Shown here one piece after another: positions 7,687-12,155 of a stretch of 12,155 nt of DNA. Position 1 is the stretch's first letter; each line of letters begins with the position of its first letter. Source of the stretch: Chitinophaga pinensis. GTDB taxonomy: Bacteria; Bacteroidota; Bacteroidia; UKL13-3. Where the stretch lies: assembly GCA_945876985.1 (NCBI GenBank), contig CAMCQX010000019.1, forward strand, positions 1 through 12,155, read 5' to 3'. The position numbers were made by a program, and so were the translations under genes. The notes under the pieces were generated by a model that saw only the letters and a list, made by a program, of their open reading frames with translations, searched no databases and had not been told where the DNA came from.

Positions 7687-8892
7687 TTATGCTGTTTGTG
7701 CTAATACCGATTTGATTGACGTTGTCATTTTAGCCACTAAATCTTTTAACTCATCTTCTGACCAAGTAGCTTTTATTCCAAATGAAATTAAACGACCCAC
7801 TGTTTCTTGCGTTTTTGGTAATTCCAAATTACTATAATCTTGTGGAGCGCCTAATAACTGAACATTGGTTCTTGCTGCTACTTTACCTTCTTTTATATGA
7901 TTCCACTGATTAATAAAATGGTACATATTGGTAAACCAATAATTGAAACCAGCCACGCCATTTTTATTAAATTCATCTACCGTTTTCATGGCAGCTTCAG
8001 TATTTGGAAGTAACATATTTAAAAAAGTAGCCGAATCGCCATCAGCATCAGGAATAGTTGCAAAGCTTACACCCGCAATTTTTCCTAACTCTGACATCAT
8101 GAATTTTTTATGTTTATTATTAATTTCACGAATCATTGGTACTCTTCGCGTTTGAGCTAAACCAACGGCAGCATGTAACTCAGAAATTCTATAATTAAAT
8201 CCTACAACTGGATGGTTTTCCATGCCACGATTATTGCCTTGATGGTCGTGTCCGTGGTCAGCGTAACTATCAGCTAATTTGTAAGCAGCTTCATCATTAG
8301 TTACAAATACTCCGCCTTCACCTGCTGTTGCAATTTTGAAAAAATCGAAACTATAGCAACCCGTTTTTCCATATAATCCGGTAGAAATACCTTTGAAACT
8401 TGCGGCCATTGCTTGTCCGGCATCTTCAATCAAAACAATATTATGCTCATTTATCACTTGCATAATTTCATCCATTTGCGCCATTTGTCCGCACATATGA
8501 ACCAACATTACCGCTTTAGTTTTGGGCGTAATTGCTTTTCTAATTCCCTCTGCACTTAAGCATAAAGTTTCATCTATTTCAGCAAAAACTGGTAATGCGC
8601 CAGCAAAAATTACTGCTTCAACCGAAGCAATATAAGTAAATGGTGGTACAATTACTTCATCGCCAGCACCAATACCAGCAGCTGCTAAGGCACAACTTAC
8701 AGCAGTACTTCCGCTACTTACGGCATGCGCATATTTTGCGCCAACTAGTTTGGCTACTTCAGCTTCAAACTCGCGTGCTTTCCAAATATTATTTCTTTGT
8801 GCATCGTGATTATATCTAAAAAGAATGCCTGTTTCTAAGACATCATTTATTTCTTTGCGCTCATCTGCGCCAAAATATTCGTTTCCTGCCAT
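7687..8892 (-). CDS. kdnA: 8-amino-3,8-dideoxy-manno-octulosonate aminotransferase (KdnA)
   Basis: This PLP-dependent enzyme of the DegT/DnrJ/EryC1/StrS family transfers an amino group from glutamate to the C8 aldehyde made by KdnB, giving Kdo8N for the lipopolysaccharide inner core. In 401-residue numbering, SSGSTA (59-64) binds the PLP phosphate, EDAGQA (156-161) supplies the Asp facing the pyridine nitrogen, and SFDFFK (181-186) ends in the Schiff-base lysine K186. The segments GDEVIVPPFTYIASVEA (77-93), AEIDETLCLS (104-113), LVHMCG (130-135) and DHGHDH (212-217) match Shewanella KdnA as I recall it. I choose the ATG at 8892 (MAGNEYFG), which matches that enzyme. An in-frame ATG at 8931 would add 14 residues but lies within the predicted -7 element, so it should not be on the transcript. 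It is the first gene of the run. Confidence 0.92.
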   Translation of the reverse strand: MAGNEYFGADERKEINDVLETGILFRYNHDAQRNNIWKAREFEAEVAKLVGAKYAHAVSSGSTAVSCALAAAGIGAGDEVIVPPFTYIASVEAVIFAGALPVFAEIDETLCLSAEGIRKAITPKTKAVMLVHMCGQMAQMDEIMQVINEHNIVLIEDAGQAMAASFKGISTGLYGKTGCYSFDFFKIATAGEGGVFVTNDEAAYKLADSYADHGHDHQGNNRGMENHPVVGFNYRISELHAAVGLAQTRRVPMIREINNKHKKFMMSELGKIAGVSFATIPDADGDSATFLNMLLPNTEAAMKTVDEFNKNGVAGFNYWFTNMYHFINQWNHIKEGKVAARTNVQLLGAPQDYSNLELPKTQETVGRLISFGIKATWSEDELKDLVAKMTTSIKSVLAQTA

Positions 8893-8928
8893 GATTGTAA
8901 ATATGATTGATTGTTTAAATTTATTGTA

Positions 8929-8936
8929 CAAATATA
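8929..8936 (-). promoter_or_regulatory. Candidate -7 promoter element for kdnA
   Basis: On the minus strand TATATTTG fits TAnnTTTG exactly. Transcription would start near 8922, giving about 30 nt of leader to the ATG at 8892. The -33 position shows only TTTT, a weak match. An 8-bp palindrome TTGTACAA (8924-8931) overlaps it and could be an operator, though this may be chance. Confidence 0.5.
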
Positions 8937-8990
8937 ATTTTTGTGCTGATTAAATAAAAGATGAAAATAAGCAATTAAAAAAGTAAAAAA

Positions 8991-9020
8991 TTGTATTATG
9001 TTCATATTTTTCTATTTTTG
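8991..9020 (+). promoter_or_regulatory. Promoter of the plus-strand toxin-antitoxin module
   Basis: TTG (8991-8993, in ATTG) is followed after 19 nt by TATTTTTG (9013-9020), an exact fit to the Bacteroidota TAnnTTTG -7 element with correct spacing. The start site would be near 9027, leaving a very short leader of about 10 nt before the ATG at 9037. An 11-nt imperfect-centre palindrome AATAAATTATT (9021-9031) sits right after it and could bind a regulator. Confidence 0.6.
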
Positions 9021-9036
9021 AATAAATTATTTATAA

Positions 9037-9276
9037 ATGAGTACACTAGAATTAAAGCAATTATTGGTTCAAAAGATTGAACTTATTGAAGATGCTAATT
9101 ATTTAATTGCAATAAATAATTTGATTGACAATTCAAATTTTAATAATACTGTATTTCAACTAAATGCCGAGCAGAAAAGTAAATTGCAAAAAAGCAAATT
9201 GCAATTAGATATGAATGATACAAAAGAATTAGATATTGTATTTAATGAAATTGACTTATGTCTTCAAAAAAGATAA
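9037..9276 (+). CDS. Antitoxin of the second RelE/ParE module
   Basis: This 79-residue protein is mostly helical and acidic. The N-terminal helix MSTLELKQLLVQKIELIEDANYL resembles the small 'MSTLELK' antitoxins common beside RelE/ParE toxins in Bacteroidota. A segment around residues 41-56 (QLNAEQKSKLQ...) leads to a C-terminal helix ending DLCLQKR. No DNA-binding domain is obvious. Residues 47-51 and 52-56 are a tandem KSKLQ duplication. The last 19 nt overlap the toxin gene in another frame, indicating translational coupling. Base composition is very AT-rich (12 G+C in the 60 bases 9061-9120), against 25 of 60 in a sampled line of the glutamate dehydrogenase gene (10561-10620), which hints at separate acquisition. 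Assignment rests on context plus N-terminal resemblance. Confidence 0.72.
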   Translation: MSTLELKQLLVQKIELIEDANYLIAINNLIDNSNFNNTVFQLNAEQKSKLQKSKLQLDMNDTKELDIVFNEIDLCLQKR

Positions 9277-9572
9277 TACTTACAGAGGTTGCAAAGGAAA
9301 GTATTATCGAAATTTTAGAATTTTATTTTTTACAAAATGGCAATTCAATTTTTAGTAAGAAATTATCAAAACAAATAAAATCAATAATAAAACTAATTGC
9401 CAAGTATAATTATGCTGGCAAACAAACAGAAGAAGAAAATATAAGGGTATTTATAAAAGATAGAAACGCAATATTTTACGAAATGAATTCAACATTCATA
9501 ATTGTTCATTTAGTTTGGGATTGCAGAAGAAACCCTGAAGAATTAGAATTCAACACACAAGAAAATCCCTAA
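9258..9572 (+). CDS. RelE/ParE-family toxin of the second module
   Basis: The 104-residue protein shows the RelE/ParE plan. A first strand KKIILTEVAKESI leads into helix ILEFYF, a lysine-rich second helix (33-49: SKKLSKQIKSIIKLIAK), then strands with R63 (NIRVFIKDRNAIFYEM), and a C-terminal block VHLVWDCRRNPEEL (83-96). The WDxRRNPxxL ending is typical of a Bacteroidota subgroup of these toxins. It is distinct in length and C-terminus from the toxin at 5948-6238, so the two modules are not recent copies. The ATG at 9258 lies inside the antitoxin gene, a 19-nt overlap. Its TAA stop lies within the stem of the downstream hairpin. The cellular target (ribosome-bound mRNA or gyrase) cannot be read from the sequence. 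Confidence 0.8.
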   Translation: MSSKKIILTEVAKESIIEILEFYFLQNGNSIFSKKLSKQIKSIIKLIAKYNYAGKQTEEENIRVFIKDRNAIFYEMNSTFIIVHLVWDCRRNPEELEFNTQENP

Positions 9573-9596
9573 TTGATTCACTCAATTAGGGATTTT
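9562..9596. terminator. Bidirectional intrinsic terminator
   Basis: A perfect 15-bp stem (9562-9576 with 9582-9596) encloses a 5-nt loop TTCAC. The core is TCCCTAATTGA against TCAATTAGGGA. It ends in five T residues on the plus strand and in TTTT on the minus strand, so it can stop both the toxin-antitoxin transcript and the convergent glutamate dehydrogenase transcript, whose stop codon is 20 nt away. The toxin stop codon (9570-9572) lies inside the left arm. Confidence 0.85.
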
Positions 9597-9616
9597 TGCA
9601 TATAAAAACTTAGATT

Positions 9617-10894
9617 TTACAAACCAAATTTTCCTCTTAATTTTTCTACTTCTGCTACACGAGCAATTGATACAGCATAAGCTGCAATTCTCATTGGAAT
9701 ATTATATTTCAATGATGCTGCATAAACACCTTCAAAAGCTGTTTTCATTACTCTATCAGCTCTGCGGTAAACGCGTTCTTCTGTCCAATAATATCCTAAA
9801 CGGTTTTGAACCCATTCAAAATAACTTACGGTAACACCACCAGCATTTGCCAAAATATCAGGAACAACCATGATACCTTTTTCATTTAAAATATGATCTG
9901 CACTTGCGCTTGTAGGACCGTTGGCACCTTCCACTATAATTTTAGCTTTAATTCTAGAAGCGTTTTCTTCCGTAATTTGATCTTCCATTGCTGCTGGCAC
10001 TAAAACAGTTACGTCTAATTCTAACAATTCAGCATTGGTAATTTTACCTAATTTATAACCTTCTAATGTTCCGTTATTGCTATCGCGATAAGCAATTGCT
10101 TCTTCTACATTAATTCCTTCAGCACTGTAATAAGCTCCACTTACATCACTAATGGCAACAATTTTTAAACCTTGTTGTGCTATTAATTTTGCACTGATTG
10201 AACCTACATTTCCAAAACCTTGAACAGCACAAGTAGCACCTATTGGACTAATACCTAATTTGCCTAAAGCTGCTCTGGTTGAAACCATTACACCTCTACC
10301 TGTAGCTTCTACACGACCTAAAGAACCGCCTAAAACAATTGGTTTTCCGGTAACAACAGCCGGTGATGAATGACCAACTAATTTTGAATATTCATCCATT
10401 ATCCAAGCCATTTCTTGCGGACCAGTTCCCATATCAGGAGCAGGAATATCCTTATCAGGACCAAATACATCTACCATCATATCAGTATAAGAACGAGTTA
10501 ATCTTTCTAACTCACCTTTGCTCATACTTTTTGGATCGCATTTAATACCACCTTTTCCTCCACCATAAGGAATTCCTACAACCGCACATTTCCATGTCAT
10601 CCAAGCTGCTAAAGCTTTTACTTCATCTAAATGCACATCCATGCTGTAACGAATTCCACCTTTACTCGGACCTAAGTTTGCATTATGCACCACTCTAAAA
10701 CCTTCAAATACTTTCACTTTGCCGTCATCCATGGTTACAGGAATATTTACTATTACTGTTTTTTGTGGGGCAATTAATACGTTGTAATCACTTTCGTCAA
10801 GTCCAATAATTTTGGCTGCTTGGTCAAATCTTTGCTTCATAGACTCAAATGGGTTTTCTGAGCCATGTTTAATCACGTTATCTCTTTGTGACAT
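9617..10894 (-). CDS. gdhA: Glutamate dehydrogenase (Glu/Leu/Phe/Val dehydrogenase family)
   Basis: The enzyme catalyses reversible oxidative deamination of glutamate to 2-oxoglutarate and ammonia in the cytoplasm. In 425-residue numbering the substrate region includes GPSKGGIRY (76-83; K78) and WKCAVVGIPYGGGKGG (101-116), with K102 and catalytic K114. PAPDMGTG (151-158) holds the conserved D154. The Rossmann loop is GFGNVG (226-231), and the acidic residue after the second strand (D250 in VAISDVSG) suggests NAD+ preference. NAGGVTVSYFEW (350-361) is the closing family signature. The length matches the 420-430-residue RocG/GudB-like hexameric class. I choose the ATG at 10894 (MSQRDN); an in-frame ATG at 10945 lies upstream of the predicted -7 element and would add a hydrophobic-basic stretch unlike the family. 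Leucine or phenylalanine specificity is less likely given K78, but substrate choice is not proven. Confidence 0.93.
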   Translation of the reverse strand: MSQRDNVIKHGSENPFESMKQRFDQAAKIIGLDESDYNVLIAPQKTVIVNIPVTMDDGKVKVFEGFRVVHNANLGPSKGGIRYSMDVHLDEVKALAAWMTWKCAVVGIPYGGGKGGIKCDPKSMSKGELERLTRSYTDMMVDVFGPDKDIPAPDMGTGPQEMAWIMDEYSKLVGHSSPAVVTGKPIVLGGSLGRVEATGRGVMVSTRAALGKLGISPIGATCAVQGFGNVGSISAKLIAQQGLKIVAISDVSGAYYSAEGINVEEAIAYRDSNNGTLEGYKLGKITNAELLELDVTVLVPAAMEDQITEENASRIKAKIIVEGANGPTSASADHILNEKGIMVVPDILANAGGVTVSYFEWVQNRLGYYWTEERVYRRADRVMKTAFEGVYAASLKYNIPMRIAAYAVSIARVAEVEKLRGKFGL

Positions 10895-10932
10895 GTTTTT
10901 TTGTTTTTTAAATTTAAAAAATAATAGTCCCA

Positions 10933-10940
10933 CAAACCTA
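10933..10940 (-). promoter_or_regulatory. Candidate -7 promoter element for glutamate dehydrogenase
   Basis: On the minus strand TAGGTTTG fits TAnnTTTG exactly. The start site would be near 10926, about 30 nt before the ATG at 10894. The -33 position reads TTAG (10963-10960), a poor match. The leader contains an 18-bp all-A/T palindrome (10904-10921). Confidence 0.45.
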
Positions 10941-11060
10941 AACATTTTTAATAAAAATGCTAATAAATATGATTCACTTATCCACTTGATTAATGTTAGT
11001 TGTTATACTTTAGTTAATGCGCTGAAGCCCAAAATATACAAGTTGTTTCGGGTATAATAA

Positions 11061-12029
11061 TTATGAAATTCTGCTCATTAATTCTTGCGCAGTATGTATA
11101 ATAATCACTTTTTTTGACTCATCTATTTTCACTTTTGACAAGTATTCGTAAGCTAATTTTAAGTATATTTCTTTTTTGCCCTCTGCAAACTCTTTTATTT
11201 TATATTTATTATATAGTGATAAAATTATAGTTATTTTATCATTATCATTTTGGTTTATCATTGCTTTTTCAAGCAATAATTGATCATCTTTGTGAACCGA
11301 ACCTAATAATTCTATTAATAACAATGTTTTTTTATTAGCAATAATATCACCGCCAACTTGCTTACCAGTTATACTCCCATTACCAAAACTATCTAATATA
11401 TCATCTTGAATTTGAAAGGCTAAACCTATATTTATTCCAAAGTCGTATAAATGCTTTGCATCTTCTTTGTTTGCACCACCAATGATTGCGCCTATTTTTA
11501 GGGAACAACCTAATAAAACTGCAGTTTTTAGCTTTATCATTTCTAAATATTCTTCATGGGAAACACTTTTTTGGGTTTCAAAATTCATGTCTATTTGCTG
11601 ACCTTCACACACTTCAACTGCAGTATTATTAAACACATCCAATAATTCTCTGATATCAATATCATTGGTTTTGCAGAGCAATTGCGTAGCTTTTATCATC
11701 ATTAAATCGCCACTTAAAATGGCAATTGGCATGTTCCATTTTTTATATACAGTTTCATTCCCCCTGCGCAATGGAGCATTGTCCATGATATCATCATGAA
11801 CCAAAGAAAAGTTATGAAACACCTCAATGGCATGAGCAGCATGTAATGCATTTTCAACATTTTCCTCAAATAAATTAAAAGCCATAAGCGATAAAATTGG
11901 CCTTAATCGCTTTCCACCTAATTGCATCATATAGCTGATTGGCTCATATAATTCTTTTGGGTTTTTACCATATTCAGCCTCATTGATATGGCTGGTAAAT
12001 AATTCGAATAGTTGCTGGTATGTTTTCAT
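11061..12029 (-). CDS. Polyprenyl diphosphate synthase, probably short-chain (FPP/GGPP type)
   Basis: This trans-prenyltransferase condenses isopentenyl diphosphate with an allylic diphosphate in the cytoplasm, feeding quinone, carotenoid or undecaprenyl synthesis. The 322-residue sequence has GGKRLRP (38-44), the first aspartate-rich motif DDIMD (79-83) followed by RRG (88-90), EGQ (142-144), K168-T169, the second aspartate-rich motif DDILD (209-213) and GKQVGGD (222-228) with K233 following. These are the complete catalytic set. F74, five residues before the first motif, is bulky; by the known chain-length rule this favours a C15-C20 product over a long-chain one, but that is inference. The ATG at 12029 begins MKTYQQLF and is the natural family start. 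A TAAGTTTG (12047-12040) fits the -7 consensus but would leave only a 4-nt leader. CATATTTG (12084-12077), with one mismatch, gives a more normal leader. Neither has a good -33. Confidence 0.92.
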   Translation of the reverse strand: MKTYQQLFELFTSHINEAEYGKNPKELYEPISYMMQLGGKRLRPILSLMAFNLFEENVENALHAAHAIEVFHNFSLVHDDIMDNAPLRRGNETVYKKWNMPIAILSGDLMMIKATQLLCKTNDIDIRELLDVFNNTAVEVCEGQQIDMNFETQKSVSHEEYLEMIKLKTAVLLGCSLKIGAIIGGANKEDAKHLYDFGINIGLAFQIQDDILDSFGNGSITGKQVGGDIIANKKTLLLIELLGSVHKDDQLLLEKAMINQNDNDKITIILSLYNKYKIKEFAEGKKEIYLKLAYEYLSKVKIDESKKVIIIHTAQELMSRIS

Positions 12030-12155
12030 GATAAGGTTTCAAACTTATGTTTTTTGTTTGAAAATAATTAGAAAGTCAAATATGATTGTCATTATTTTTT
12101 AAAAAATTTATTTTCAAAATAAACATTTAATTGTTCTAAAAAGATTCAAAAAAAC

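Noticed and set aside
8893..8931. A 14-residue N-terminal extension of KdnA from the ATG at 8931
   Set aside because: The ATG falls inside the predicted -7 element and the extension is absent from the Shewanella enzyme as I recall it; MAGNEYFG at 8892 is the family start.
10895..10945. A 17-residue N-terminal extension of glutamate dehydrogenase
   Set aside because: It begins upstream of the predicted promoter -7 element and its hydrophobic-basic sequence does not fit this cytoplasmic family.
11028..11052. Possible terminator hairpin after the polyprenyl synthase gene (CCC...GGG)
   Set aside because: The seven-pair stem needs a G-U pair, has an 11-nt loop and is not followed by a T run.
12057..12118. 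11-nt inverted repeat (TTTGAAAATAA / TTATTTTCAAA) upstream of the polyprenyl synthase
   Set aside because: The arms are 40 nt apart and almost pure A/T, so a chance match in this composition is likely; no link to a regulator is visible.

Overview
The window looks like a chromosomal segment of a Bacteroidota (Cytophaga-Flavobacteria-Bacteroides group) genome. It is AT-rich. Its recognisable promoters fit the Bacteroidota pattern (TTTG about 19 nt before TAnnTTTG), there are no clear Shine-Dalgarno sequences, and the left end carries a secreted giant protein and an outer-membrane barrel of types I associate with this phylum. The assignment rests on pattern recognition; no database search was possible.

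Layout from left to right. Positions 1-4680 (minus strand) hold a two-gene surface operon: an upstream outer-membrane beta-barrel protein and, 4 nt after it, a very large secreted protein with a TANFOR-like N-terminus, cut by the left edge of the window. Positions 4820-8892 (minus) hold a tightly packed run read in the order kdnA, kdnB, antitoxin, RelE/ParE toxin, YghO-like GNAT protein, closed by a weak hairpin terminator. KdnA and KdnB are the aminotransferase and alcohol dehydrogenase that convert Kdo to 8-amino-Kdo (Kdo8N), an acid-stable inner-core sugar of lipopolysaccharide. The 128-nt gap between kdnA and kdnB is almost filled by a small element with inverted-repeat ends. Positions 9037-9572 (plus) hold a second, unrelated-looking RelE/ParE toxin-antitoxin pair, divergent from kdnA and with its own good promoter. 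It ends in a strong hairpin that also serves the convergent gene. Positions 9617-12029 (minus) hold two housekeeping genes, glutamate dehydrogenase and a short-chain polyprenyl diphosphate synthase.

How the parts relate. The kdnAB pair is the functional centre: an envelope-sugar pathway bracketed on both sides by toxin-antitoxin modules, one of them inserted inside its apparent operon. Glutamate dehydrogenase handles glutamate, which is also the amino donor of KdnA, but nothing in the sequence shows a dedicated link. The surface operon at the left appears independent of the kdn run, because it has its own candidate promoter and follows a terminator. No tRNA, rRNA, CRISPR array, transposase or integrase was seen. 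No stretch longer than about 170 nt lacks a gene.
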